A stretch of DNA of 64,000 nucleotides, taken from positions 31,747 through 95,746 of the forward strand of contig SFTH01000006.1 of the NCBI GenBank assembly GCA_004563405.1, given 5' to 3'. Shown here one piece after another: positions 34,390-42,875 of the stretch; within the stretch, counting starts at the first letter, position 1; each line of letters begins with the position of its first letter. Source of the DNA: a bacterium. GTDB taxonomy: Bacteria; Bacillota; Clostridia; Christensenellales; Aristaeellaceae. The position numbers and the translations under genes are program-made. A model generated the notes under the pieces. That model saw only the letters and a list, made by a program, of their open reading frames with translations. It did no database searches and was not told where the DNA came from.

Positions 34390-35754
34390 TCAGCCGATCA
34401 TAATCTGTCCGTTGGGATACTCCACGCCCGTCCGGTTCGCGCCCTGGCGGCGGGCAAACGCCAGCGCCATGGTCAGCGGCCCGATGCGTCCAAGATACAT
34501 GGTGGCGATGATCAGCACCCGGGAGAGCGTGTTCAGGCTGGCCGAACCGAAGGCTGAAACGCCCACCGTGCCCATCGCGGAGCAGCACTCCATCACCACG
34601 TCCATGAACTCCAACTCCGGCTGCAAAAGCGAAATGACCACGACGTCCGTCAGCGCCACGCCCATGGCGATCACGAGCACCGCGAGCGCGCGGCGCACCA
34701 GCGCATTGGAGACGCTCCTGCGAAAGACCACGATGTTCTCCCGCCCCCGGGCGGTCATCCACACCGCCAGGAAGAGGACCGCGACGGTGGTCACCTTCAC
34801 GCCGCCGCCCGTGGAGGCCGGGGACGCGCCGATGAGCATCATCATCGCCGAGATCAGCTTCGTGGCCGGGCGCAGCGCCTGCTGGTTGATGGTGTTGAAG
34901 CCCGCCGTGCGCAGCGTCACGGACTGAAACAGCGCCGCCAGCAGCTTCTCTCCCGCCGGCAGCGGCCCCAGCGTGCCCGGATTGTTCCACTCCGCCAGCA
35001 GCACAAAGCCCCAGCCAAAGAGCAACAGCGCGCCGTAAGTCGCGAGCACCAGCCGGGTCTGCAAGTGCAGATAGCGGCGCTTTCTTCGGCGCACGATGTC
35101 CCGAAGCACGCCGAAGCCCAGGCCGCCCACCACGACCAGCAGCATCACGGTGAGGTTGATCCAGACGTCCCCCCGGAAGCGCGTCAGGCTGGAATAGCCG
35201 CCAAAGAGATCAAAGCCCGCGTTGCAGAAGGCAGAGACCGCATGAAAGAGCGAATAGAACAGGCCCTTTGCCGGGCCGTACAGGGGCACAAAGCGCACCG
35301 AGAGCGCGAGCGCGCCCGCAATCTGCACCGTGAAGGCGCTGCGGGCCACCCAGCGGATCAACAGCTCCATGCCGCCCAGGCCGGATTCGTTCATGGATTC
35401 CCGGATGAGCATCCGCTCCTGAAGGGAAATCTCCCGGCCGATGAGCCGGAACATCAGCGTGGCGAAGGTCATGAAGCCCAGGCCGCCCACCTCGATCAGG
35501 CACAGCAGCACGATCTGCCCGAAGAGGGAAAAGGTGGTGCCCGTATCCCGCACCACAAGGCCCGTGACGCACACCGCGGAGGTGGAGGTGAACAGCGCGT
35601 CGAACCAGCCGATGCTCTCCCGGCGGAGGGTCGCGCAGGGCAGGCTGAGCAGCAGGCTGCCCAGAAGAATGATCAGCGCAAAGCCAGCGGCAATCTTCGC
35701 GAGGGCGTTCGCCCCCAGGCTCCGGCGTAGGCCGCGCAGTCTGGACCTCAGCAT
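34390..35754 (-). CDS. ktrB: Potassium uptake membrane subunit (KtrB/TrkH)
   Basis: The 454-residue integral membrane protein has four repeated selectivity-filter loops (AVCVTGLVV, AFCNAGFDLF, LRTAGFNTI, MGTVGVSAFG), each with the key glycine. It transports K+, often with Na+. It pairs with the RCK protein downstream, 24 bases away, and follows a 1-phosphofructokinase gene whose stop overlaps its SD region (7-base overlap). Linking sugar kinase and K+ uptake is probably only operonic convenience. Confidence 0.92.
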   Translation of the reverse strand: MLRSRLRGLRRSLGANALAKIAAGFALIILLGSLLLSLPCATLRRESIGWFDALFTSTSAVCVTGLVVRDTGTTFSLFGQIVLLCLIEVGGLGFMTFATLMFRLIGREISLQERMLIRESMNESGLGGMELLIRWVARSAFTVQIAGALALSVRFVPLYGPAKGLFYSLFHAVSAFCNAGFDLFGGYSSLTRFRGDVWINLTVMLLVVVGGLGFGVLRDIVRRRKRRYLHLQTRLVLATYGALLLFGWGFVLLAEWNNPGTLGPLPAGEKLLAALFQSVTLRTAGFNTINQQALRPATKLISAMMMLIGASPASTGGGVKVTTVAVLFLAVWMTARGRENIVVFRRSVSNALVRRALAVLVIAMGVALTDVVVISLLQPELEFMDVVMECCSAMGTVGVSAFGSASLNTLSRVLIIATMYLGRIGPLTMALAFARRQGANRTGVEYPNGQIMIG

Positions 35755-36686
35755 CCGCTCATCCTCTCAATGCAAATGTCCTCTGTCAGGCGGTTGCAGG
35801 TTTCCGGGGAGATGATCTCCTCCGGAGGCGTCATGCAGCGGGTCGAGGCCGCGGCCACGCCAAGACGGAAGCTCTGCTCCAGATCGAGGCCCCGGGCAAA
35901 GCCCGCCGCCAGCCCCGCGATCATGGAATCTCCCGCCGCCACGGTGGACTTCACCTCCAGGCGCAGCCCCGGCGTGCGCAGCGCCTCGTGCCCGTCGGTG
36001 ATCAGCGCGCCCTTGCCGCCCATGGACACCGCCACCACCTGCGCGCCCGCCTCCACGCACTCCCGCGCCGCGCCCAGCAGCGCCTCGTCGCCATCCAGCG
36101 TCCGGCCTGTCAGCAGCTCCAGCTCGTAGCGGTTGGGTTTGATCAGGAAGGGCCGGGCCTTCAGGCCCTCGCGCAGGCGCTCGCCGTCCGCATCCAGAAT
36201 CACCCGGCAGCCCACCTGCGCCGCGTCTCGGGCGAGCGTGCGGTAAAAATCCACCGGGCAGGCCGGGGGCAGGGAGCCGGAGAGTACCAGACAGGCCGCG
36301 CTGCGGGCATGCCGCAGGGAGAGCGCGCGCATCTGATCCAGCTGCGCGCCGCTCACAGGCGTGCCGGAGGAATTGAGCTCCGTGATCTCGCCCTTCGAGC
36401 GGTCGAACACCTTCACGTTGACGCGCACCGCGCCCTCACACCACAGAAAATCGCTCTGCACGCCGCCCTCCCGGAGTCTGTGCTCAAACAGCGCGCCGCC
36501 CTCCCGGTACATAAAGCCGATGCAGGCGGTCTGCTCGCCCAGGGCCGACGCGGCCAGCGCCACGTTGACGCCCTTGCCCGCCGCCACATCCGTCTGGCTG
36601 AGCACGCGGTTCAGGCCGCCCTGTTCAAATCTCTCCAGCGCGAGAGTCCGGTCGATGCTGGGGTTGAGGGATACACAGCTAATCAT
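35748..36686 (-). CDS. 1-phosphofructokinase-family kinase (FruK/LacC)
   Basis: The 312-residue protein has the FruK/LacC N-terminus (SLNPSIDRTLALERFEQGGL), the GKGVNVA motif and the C-terminal STVAAGDSMIAGLAAGFARG with the catalytic Asp. It phosphorylates fructose 1-phosphate or tagatose 6-phosphate. No PTS gene is adjacent, so the substrate is unproven. It starts behind AAGGAG and has a strong promoter; it leads the ktrB-ktrA operon. Confidence 0.88.
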   Translation of the reverse strand: MISCVSLNPSIDRTLALERFEQGGLNRVLSQTDVAAGKGVNVALAASALGEQTACIGFMYREGGALFEHRLREGGVQSDFLWCEGAVRVNVKVFDRSKGEITELNSSGTPVSGAQLDQMRALSLRHARSAACLVLSGSLPPACPVDFYRTLARDAAQVGCRVILDADGERLREGLKARPFLIKPNRYELELLTGRTLDGDEALLGAARECVEAGAQVVAVSMGGKGALITDGHEALRTPGLRLEVKSTVAAGDSMIAGLAAGFARGLDLEQSFRLGVAAASTRCMTPPEEIISPETCNRLTEDICIERMSGC

Positions 36687-36736
36687 AATCTGCTCCTTCC
36701 GGCGCCTCCGCGCCTTCCGATTTGCGTTTCAGATTT

Positions 36737-36765
36737 ATTATATGAATTCTTCATCTACACGTCAA
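36737..36765 (-). promoter_or_regulatory. Sigma-A promoter of the fruK-ktrB-ktrA operon
   Basis: On the minus strand TTGACG (36765-36760), 17 bases, TATAAT (36742-36737). Confidence 0.85.
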
Positions 36766-36781
36766 CCGGAATTTTCCACCC

Positions 36782-36810
36782 TTGCGTTTTTCTGTCGAAG
36801 CGTTTATACT
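36782..36810 (+). promoter_or_regulatory. Sigma-A promoter of the HAD phosphatase gene
   Basis: TTGCGT (36782-36787), 17 bases, TATACT (36805-36810). Its -35 box is 16 bases from that of the divergent promoter. Confidence 0.72.
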
Positions 36811-36842
36811 CTGCGTAGAACGTGACGAACTGGAGGTGCGGC

Positions 36843-37580
36843 ATGGATCAGCAAATTCGGCGACCCAGATTCGTGCTCTTTGACTACGGCGAGACCCTGG
36901 CCCACGAGGCGGACTACCGGGCGGAAGCGGGCTTTGCGGCGATACTTCCCCACGCGCGCAAAAATCCCCGGAGCGCGGACGCAGGCGAGCTGCTCGCGGC
37001 CTTTCGGGATTGCTTTCACGACCTGCGGCGGCGCGCCCACGCGGCGGGCGCGGAGATTCCCAACCGGCAGCGCTGGCGCTGGCTGTTCGAGATGTACGAC
37101 CTGGAGTTTGACCTGCCGCCGGACGCCCTGGAGGCGCTCTACTGGGACGCTGCCGCGCCCTGCACGCCCACGCCGGGCGTGGAAGGCCTGCTGGAGAGGC
37201 TGCGCAAAAATCGCATCGGCAGCGGCGTGATCAGCAACATGGGCTTCTCCGGCGACTCCCTCCGCGCGCGGCTTCTGCGCCTGTTTCCCCGGCACAGCTT
37301 CGATTTCGTGCTCTCCAGCGCGGATTATGTGCTGCGCAAGCCGGATCCGTACCTGTTCGAGCTGGCCCTGCACAAGTGCGGCTTTCCCGCGCGGGAGGTC
37401 TGGTTTCTGGGCGACAACCCGGAGGCGGACATATGCGGCGCCGCGAACGCGGGCCTCACGCCGGTGCTCTACGAGCGGGATCTGGGCTGCGCCTACCGGG
37501 AGCTTCCCCGGCCGGAATCCCTGCCGCCCTGCCTGCGCGTGCGCGACTGGCCAGAGCTCTATCCCATTTTTGACGATTAG
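36843..37580 (+). CDS. HAD-superfamily phosphatase
   Basis: The 245-residue protein has HAD motif I as LFDYGETLAHE, where the second Asp of DxD is replaced by Gly as in some subfamilies. Motif II is in VISNMGFSG, the lysine in LRKPDPYLFELAL and motif IV in WFLGDNPEADICGAANAG. It probably dephosphorylates a small phosphorylated metabolite in the cytoplasm. The helical cap lies between motifs I and II. The ATG at 36843 follows GGAGGTG. Confidence 0.85.
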   Translation: MDQQIRRPRFVLFDYGETLAHEADYRAEAGFAAILPHARKNPRSADAGELLAAFRDCFHDLRRRAHAAGAEIPNRQRWRWLFEMYDLEFDLPPDALEALYWDAAAPCTPTPGVEGLLERLRKNRIGSGVISNMGFSGDSLRARLLRLFPRHSFDFVLSSADYVLRKPDPYLFELALHKCGFPAREVWFLGDNPEADICGAANAGLTPVLYERDLGCAYRELPRPESLPPCLRVRDWPELYPIFDD

Positions 37581-37596
37581 GTATGCCTTTCTTCTC

Positions 37597-37625
37597 TTGT
37601 GCTCCGACCGTCCGCGTGCTATAAT
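37597..37625 (+). promoter_or_regulatory. Sigma-A promoter of the lipoate cluster
   Basis: TTGTGC (37597-37602), 17 bases, TATAAT (37620-37625), 28 bases before the GTG start of the first ligase. Confidence 0.75.
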
Positions 37626-37652
37626 GAGCGGGAAAAGGAAGGGTGAATCACC

Positions 37653-38597
37653 GTGCTGACCGTGCTCAATTCCTCAAACGACCCCTTTTACAACCTGGCC
37701 TTTGAGGAGTATGTGTATCAGAATTTCCGGGAGGACGACGTGTTTCTGCTGTGGCGAAACGCGCCCTGCGTAGTGGCCGGCCGCTACCAGAACATCTGCG
37801 CGGAGGTCAAGGTCAGCTCCCTGCGGCGCGCGGGCATACCGGTGCTGCGGCGCGCCTCCGGCGGCGGCACGGTCTATCACGATCTGGGCAACCTGAATTA
37901 CAGCCTCATGCTGCCCCAGCAGGGCATGGACTATGAGCGCTGCCTGCGGCCGGTCATCGGTGCGCTCAACGCCCTCGGCGTGCCCGCGGAGCGCAACCGC
38001 AGCTGCGACATCGCCATCGACGGGCGGAAGATCTCCGGCAGCGCCCAGTGGGCCTCCCACGGCCGCCTGCTGCACCACGGCACGCTGCTGTTCTGCGCCG
38101 ATCTGCACGCCTTGGACGCGATCACCACCCGCCACAAGAGCGACAGCTTCGCCTCGAAGGGAACGCCGTCCGCCATCTGCCCGGTGACCAACATCCGCGA
38201 TCACCTGCGCGCGCCCATGGACGCGGAGACCTTTTGCAAAGCGCTGCTGGATCAAATGCTCCCGCCGGGCGCGGCGCGCCTGCGCTTGACGGACGCGCAG
38301 GAGGCTGAGGTGCGCCGACTGCGGGACGAAAAGTACCGCAGCTGGGCGTGGATCTGGGGCAAGACTCCGACCTTCTCCATGGAGCGCAGCGGCGAATTCG
38401 CCGGCGTTCCCCTGCAGGTCCGCTACTGCGCCCGCCGCGGCGTCGTCTCGGACTTTCAGCTGCGCACGGACGCGCTGGATTGCGCCCGCGCGGAGGCGCG
38501 CTTCAACGGCGCGCGCCTGGACCCGGACGGCTTCCTCGAAATCTGCGCGGAGCTCGCGGGGCCCCGGGCGGAGGCGCTGCTGGAGCTGCTGCTCTAA
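37653..38597 (+). CDS. Lipoate-protein ligase A-like protein 1
   Basis: The 314-residue protein carries the LplA signature RRASGGGTVYHDLGNLNYSL and the lysine-containing KISGSAQW motif. It would activate lipoate or octanoate with ATP and transfer it to a lysine on a lipoyl domain. It starts at GTG behind GGAAGGG. It is the first of four lipoylation genes and differs clearly in sequence from the second ligase at 39749, so the two may have separate tasks such as ligase and amidotransferase. Confidence 0.87.
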   Translation: MLTVLNSSNDPFYNLAFEEYVYQNFREDDVFLLWRNAPCVVAGRYQNICAEVKVSSLRRAGIPVLRRASGGGTVYHDLGNLNYSLMLPQQGMDYERCLRPVIGALNALGVPAERNRSCDIAIDGRKISGSAQWASHGRLLHHGTLLFCADLHALDAITTRHKSDSFASKGTPSAICPVTNIRDHLRAPMDAETFCKALLDQMLPPGAARLRLTDAQEAEVRRLRDEKYRSWAWIWGKTPTFSMERSGEFAGVPLQVRYCARRGVVSDFQLRTDALDCARAEARFNGARLDPDGFLEICAELAGPRAEALLELLL

Positions 38598-38651
38598 GAC
38601 GAACCGACCCCACATCCACGGGAACGCGCGTAAACAAAGGAAGGATGCAAC

Positions 38652-38891
38652 ATGAAAAAGGAACTGAAGATGCCCAGGCTGCGGCCCGAAATGGAAAACG
38701 GCGTGCTGTGCGCGTGGCTGAAGGAGGAGGGTGAAGCCTTCTCCGCCGGTGAGCCCCTGTTTGAAATCGAGACTGACAAGGTGGTCAATCAGATTGAGGC
38801 CACCGAGAGCGGCGTATTGGAAAAGCAGCTCTTCGAGGAGGGCGACACCGTGGCGGTGGAGTCCCCCGTGGCCATCCTGGAGACGAAGTGA
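38652..38891 (+). CDS. Free-standing lipoyl carrier domain
   Basis: The 79-residue protein is a single biotinyl/lipoyl domain of the dehydrogenase E2 type. The modified lysine is in EIETDKVVNQIEA, at about residue 43. There is no E2 catalytic core, peripheral-subunit domain or GcvH-type extension. It starts behind AAGGAAGG and lies between a lipoate ligase and LipA, so it is probably lipoylated by its neighbours. It could serve as a scaffold on which lipoate is assembled or as the carrier of an unidentified enzyme. Confidence 0.85.
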   Translation: MKKELKMPRLRPEMENGVLCAWLKEEGEAFSAGEPLFEIETDKVVNQIEATESGVLEKQLFEEGDTVAVESPVAILETK

Positions 38892-38901
38892 GGCGGGCGC
38901 G

Positions 38902-39762
38902 ATGAACAAAAAACCCGAATGGCTGAAGGTGCGCTACAACCAGGAGGCCGTGACCGAGGTCGCAGAGCTGATGCGGGATCTGAAGCTGAACACCGTGTGC
39001 AAGGAGGCCAACTGCCCCAATCTGGGCGAGTGCTACCGCAAGCACACCTCCACCTTCATGATTCTCGGCAGCGTCTGCACCCGCAACTGCCGCTTCTGCA
39101 ACGTCGCCACGGGCAAACCCCTGCCCCCGGACCCCGACGAGCCGGAGAACGTGGCGCTGGCGGCCAAAAAGCTCGCTCTGCGCCATGTGGTGCTCACCTG
39201 CTCCACCCGGGATGACCTTCCCGACGGCGGCGCGGAGCAGTTCGCCCGCACGGTGCGCGCCATTCGCAGGCTCTGCCCCGGCGTGACGGTGGAGACGCTG
39301 ATCTCCGACATGAAGATGAACACAGACGCGCTGGACGTGGTGATCGCCGCCCACCCGGAGGTGCTCAACCACAACATCGAGACCGTGAAGGAGCTTCAGG
39401 CCGCAGTGCGCCCCCAGGCCCGCTACGAGCGCTCTCTGAACGTGCTGCGCTACTGCAAGCAGAAGGATCCCACGCTGCTGACCAAGACCGGCTTCATGGT
39501 GGGGCTGGGAGAGACGGATGCGCAGATCGAAGCGCTGATGGACGACATTCTGGAGACCGGCTGCGACATACTGACCATCGGCCAGTACCTGCAGCCCTCG
39601 CCCCAGCACTATCCTCTCGCCCGCTACGCCACGCCCGAGGACTTCGCCCGCTACAAGGAGATCGCCCTGCGGAAGGGCTTCCGCCATGTGGCCTCCGCGC
39701 CGCTGGCGCGCAGCTCCTACAAGGCCTGGGAGGTATTGGAGGACGCGCATGATCTATATTGA
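38902..39762 (+). CDS. lipA: Lipoyl synthase
   Basis: The 286-residue radical SAM enzyme has the auxiliary-cluster cysteines in CKEANCPNLGEC and the radical SAM CTRNCRFC motif. The C-terminal PLARSSYKA supplies the Ser ligand of the auxiliary cluster. It inserts two sulfurs into octanoyl groups bound to lipoyl domains. The gene starts 10 bases after the lipoyl-domain gene and overlaps the second ligase gene by 14 bases. Confidence 0.94.
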   Translation: MNKKPEWLKVRYNQEAVTEVAELMRDLKLNTVCKEANCPNLGECYRKHTSTFMILGSVCTRNCRFCNVATGKPLPPDPDEPENVALAAKKLALRHVVLTCSTRDDLPDGGAEQFARTVRAIRRLCPGVTVETLISDMKMNTDALDVVIAAHPEVLNHNIETVKELQAAVRPQARYERSLNVLRYCKQKDPTLLTKTGFMVGLGETDAQIEALMDDILETGCDILTIGQYLQPSPQHYPLARYATPEDFARYKEIALRKGFRHVASAPLARSSYKAWEVLEDAHDLY

Positions 39763-40729
39763 AACCGGCTCCATGGACGTCTACTACAACTTCGGCCTGG
39801 AATACTACTTCACCGTGGAAAAGAAGCTCCCCGACACGGTGTTTCTGTTCTGGCGCACCACGCCGACGTTGATGGTGGGCAAGTATCAGAACGTGCTGGA
39901 GGAGATCAACAAGCCCTACGCCGACGCGCACGACATCCATCTGGTGCGGCGCATGAGCGGCGGCGGCACCATCTACACCGATCCGGGCGGATGGCAGTTC
40001 ACCTTCATCCAGCACGAGGACGCGAAGGAGATCGCCTTTCACCAGTACATCGCGCCGGTGATCGACGCGCTGCGGGAGCTGGGCGTACAGGCGGACTTCA
40101 ACGGCCGCAACGACCTGACCATCGGCGGGCGCAAGTTCTCCGGCAACGCCCAGTACCGCCTCGGCGACAGCATCGTGCACCATGGCTCCCTGCTCTTCGA
40201 CACGGACATTGAGCAGATGGTGGCCTCCACCACGGTGGACGACTACAAGATTCTCTCCAAGAGCATCAAATCCGTGCGCGACCGGGTGACCAACATCTCC
40301 GAACACCTGCCGTCCCCCATGGACGCGGAGACCTTCAAGGAATGTATGGTGCGCCACATCATGAACGGCAGCGACGAGCAGTACCATCTCACCCCTGAGG
40401 ACGACGCGCGCATCCGGGAGCTCGCGGCGGAGAAGTTCAACAGCTGGGAGCGCATCTTCGGCGCGAATCCGAACTTCAACATCGACCGCACCCGGCGCTT
40501 CGCCGGCGGCAAGATGCAGTTCAAGCTGGACGTGCGCAAGGGAATCATCCACGAAGCCTGGGTGTACGGCGACTTTTTCTCCACCCTGGACGCGGAGACC
40601 ATCTGCGCCGCCCTCGCCGGCTGCCGCTACGAGCGCGGCGCCGTGCGCGAAGCCCTCGCCCGCCACGGACTGGAGGGCGCGGTCTACCGCATCTCCATCG
40701 ACGAGATGGCGGAAGCCATCGTGGACTGA
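39749..40729 (+). CDS. lplA: Lipoate-protein ligase A-like protein 2
   Basis: The 326-residue protein has RRMSGGGTIYTDPGGWQFTF and the active-site RKFSGNAQYR, plus a C-terminal accessory domain (IFGANPNFNIDRTRRF onward). It resembles full-length LplA with both domains. It overlaps lipA, so it is made with it. With the first ligase, the lipoyl domain and LipA it could both salvage and synthesise lipoate. Confidence 0.88.
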   Translation: MIYIETGSMDVYYNFGLEYYFTVEKKLPDTVFLFWRTTPTLMVGKYQNVLEEINKPYADAHDIHLVRRMSGGGTIYTDPGGWQFTFIQHEDAKEIAFHQYIAPVIDALRELGVQADFNGRNDLTIGGRKFSGNAQYRLGDSIVHHGSLLFDTDIEQMVASTTVDDYKILSKSIKSVRDRVTNISEHLPSPMDAETFKECMVRHIMNGSDEQYHLTPEDDARIRELAAEKFNSWERIFGANPNFNIDRTRRFAGGKMQFKLDVRKGIIHEAWVYGDFFSTLDAETICAALAGCRYERGAVREALARHGLEGAVYRISIDEMAEAIVD

Positions 40730-40796
40730 AGCGGCGACGGAGCCGCTTTCACAGGCAAAAACGCCTTCGATCATTCTCCGAATGATCGAAGGCGTT
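40730..40796. terminator. Two hairpins between convergent operons
   Basis: AGCGGC/GCCGCT (40730-40747) followed by TTTC ends the plus-strand lipoate operon. A perfect 16-bp stem (40760-40775 with 40781-40796) is followed on the minus strand by TTTTTG and ends the Ig-like protein gene. Confidence 0.8.
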
Positions 40797-40850
40797 GTCA
40801 TTCGTGCCGCTGCACATCGCGCGGGATTCAGGTACCGCGCCGGACCTCCG

Positions 40851-42395
40851 TCAGCCGACAGTGTTCGGGCGCTGGGTGGGCGCGGCCTCTCCGGCTGCAT
40901 CCGCGCCGTAGGCCTCTTCGAGCACGTCCGCGCCGTAGATCTCCCCTCCCGTCGCAGCTCCCTCCGAATCCGCATCGCCGTAGAGTTCGCTGTAAATCTC
41001 CGCATAGGGCGCGGCGTTTTCCGGCTGAGCGGTGGGCTCCGCCTCCTGCTGCGGCAGCTGTGTGACCACGTTTACGGTAAAGGTGGCGGATGCGCCGCTG
41101 GCGGCGGACGCGGTGATCACCGCGGTGCCATAGCCGCCGGTCAGCTCAACCAGGCCCTCCCTGCTCACCGAAGCCACCTGTTCGTTGTCGCTCTCGAAGC
41201 GCACGGTGAGATCGTCCGCGTCCAGGGGAGCGACCGACCACTCGAGCTGGATGGGCGTGTGCGCATCTTCCCGCAGCAGATAGACCTCGCTCTGGTTGAG
41301 GGTCACCTCCTGAATGTTGACCTCCACCTTCAGCTCGCAGGCGGCCGTCATGCCGTCGGCGGCAGCCTGAATCCGGCAGGTTCCGCTCTTCAGGGCGGTC
41401 ACCAGTCCGCCCGCGTCCACCGACGCGACCTCCGGGTCGCTGGAGGTCCAGACCGTCAGATGCGTGCTGTTTTCGTCCACGCCGCCGTCGGCCTCCAGGA
41501 ACATCAGCTGCATCTGGAAGGTGTCGCCCCGCTCCAGCGTCGCCTGAGTGGGATCGAGCTGAATGTTCTCGGGCGCTGCCTCCACCCGCACCTCCATGCC
41601 GGCGGTGAGGCCGCCCGTGGTGAGCACGGTCAGATACGCGCTGCCCTCGCCGCAGGCCTCCAGCACGCCGCTCTCGTCCACGCGCAGCACCGACGGATCG
41701 GAGCTGATCCAGCGCCGCACCCGGTCGGTGCAGTCCAGGGGCAGGTAGCTGGCCTTCAGCGGAACCCGCGCGCCCACGCCCAGGGTGAGTCCGTTGGGCG
41801 TGATGTGCACCGCCGTGCCTGCCACGTCCACATAGACCTTCGCGGAGGCGCTCATGCCGTTGGAGGCGAGCACGGACACGAAGGCCTCGCCGCCGCCCAC
41901 GCCCTCCAGGCGGCCGAAGTTGTCCACGCGCACGACCGCCTCGTCCGAGGAGATCCATTGCAGGCGCGCATCCGACGCGTCCTGGTTGTAGCTGACCTTC
42001 AGGCCGCTGAACTGGCCCTTTTCAATGTGCAATTCGTCCACGTTCAGCGCCAGCTGCGTCAGCGGCACGCCCGCCACCGTGACCTGCGTCTCGGCGTAGG
42101 CGCCGCCCGAGGCCTGCGCGCGGATCACGGCTTCTCCCGGGGCCAGCGCGCGCACCGTGCCGTCGCTCTCAATGGAAGCCACCCGGGGATTGGAGCTGTA
42201 AAAGCGCAGACTCTGGTTCAGATTGTCGGAGCTCAGCGCGCAGACGAGGGTATAGCTGTCCCCCAGATCCATCTTCAGCGCGCCGGGCTGCAATTGCAGG
42301 CTGTCCTCCTCGCCGGCGCGCATCGGCAGAAGGAGTATGCTGCACAGCAGCAGCGCGAAGGCCAGAAGGGCCAGCTTTCCATGCGAGGTTTTCAA
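40851..42395 (-). CDS. Membrane-anchored or secreted protein with bacterial Ig-like (Big_2) repeats
   Basis: The 514-residue protein starts at TTG behind AGGAGG. A hydrophobic segment (LALLAFALLLCSILLLP) serves as signal or anchor. It is followed by about five Ig-like Big_2 domains with the recurrent pattern WxSSDxxVxxVDxxGxLxAxGxGxAxI, for example WISSDEAVVRVDNFGRLEGV and WTSSDPEVASVDAGGLVTAL. The C-terminal 80 residues are acidic and rich in Glu, Ala, Tyr and Gly, without an LPXTG motif. Such proteins act at the cell surface in adhesion or wall binding. The target is unknown. Confidence 0.82.
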   Translation of the reverse strand: MKTSHGKLALLAFALLLCSILLLPMRAGEEDSLQLQPGALKMDLGDSYTLVCALSSDNLNQSLRFYSSNPRVASIESDGTVRALAPGEAVIRAQASGGAYAETQVTVAGVPLTQLALNVDELHIEKGQFSGLKVSYNQDASDARLQWISSDEAVVRVDNFGRLEGVGGGEAFVSVLASNGMSASAKVYVDVAGTAVHITPNGLTLGVGARVPLKASYLPLDCTDRVRRWISSDPSVLRVDESGVLEACGEGSAYLTVLTTGGLTAGMEVRVEAAPENIQLDPTQATLERGDTFQMQLMFLEADGGVDENSTHLTVWTSSDPEVASVDAGGLVTALKSGTCRIQAAADGMTAACELKVEVNIQEVTLNQSEVYLLREDAHTPIQLEWSVAPLDADDLTVRFESDNEQVASVSREGLVELTGGYGTAVITASAASGASATFTVNVVTQLPQQEAEPTAQPENAAPYAEIYSELYGDADSEGAATGGEIYGADVLEEAYGADAAGEAAPTQRPNTVG

Positions 42396-42457
42396 TTCAA
42401 GCCTCCTGATTCGTAAAGGGCGCTCTGCGCCCGGAATTGCATATGAATACAAATAAC

Positions 42458-42486
42458 ATTATACGGTTTTTTCCGCAGATGGTCAA
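42458..42486 (-). promoter_or_regulatory. Sigma-A promoter of the Ig-like repeat protein
   Basis: On the minus strand TTGACC (42486-42481), 17 bases, TATAAT (42463-42458). The predicted start near 42451 rules out the upstream in-frame TTG at 42452 as start codon. Confidence 0.83.
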
Positions 42487-42506
42487 CGGTTTTTTGGCGC
42501 GGCCCC

Positions 42507-42535
42507 TTGCCAAAGGGCCCTGCATGGTTTAAACT
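42507..42535 (+). promoter_or_regulatory. Sigma-A-like promoter of the small ORF/radC operon
   Basis: TTGCCA (42507-42512), 17 bases, TAAACT (42530-42535). It is divergent from the promoter at 42458-42486. Confidence 0.55.
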
Positions 42536-42587
42536 GGAGGCAAAAGCAAGTTTGGCGGCCCGGCCGCCCACAAAAGGGGGAATACCC

Positions 42588-42875
42588 ATGAAGCTCAGGC
42601 TCAGTGAAGCGGAGCTCGCCCATCTCAACGCCTTTCTGGACGCATGCCCGGACTGTGAACGCCTCTCCAGCCGGGAGGTAGTTCTGGATCTCTACGACAA
42701 CGAGCGCCCGGTCTCCATGAACTTCGTGTTCGTCAAGGGCGGCATCGGCATCGACGGCGCGGCGGAGCTTTTGTACTCCGAGGCCGACGACGGCTACTAC
42801 ATGGGCGAGCGCATCGAGGATGCAGAGCGCGTCCGCGCGGCCCTGGAAGAGGCCGGCGCGCTTCCCCGGCCGTGA
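42588..42875 (+). CDS. Small conserved-looking protein of unknown function
   Basis: The 95-residue protein is acidic and soluble, beginning KLRLSEAELAHLNAFLDACP. It has one CPDC cysteine pair and a glycine-rich middle (VFVKGGIGIDGAAELLY). I do not recognise a family. The ATG at 42588 follows GGGGG. Its end overlaps the radC start by 4 bases (GTGA), so they are translated together and may act together. Confidence 0.65.
   Translation: MKLRLSEAELAHLNAFLDACPDCERLSSREVVLDLYDNERPVSMNFVFVKGGIGIDGAAELLYSEADDGYYMGERIEDAERVRAALEEAGALPRP

Noticed and set aside
42396..42452. Longer N-terminus for the Ig-like protein from an upstream TTG
   Set aside because: The promoter -10 lies at 42458-42463, so transcription starts at or after that codon; the TTG at 42395 has a perfect SD.
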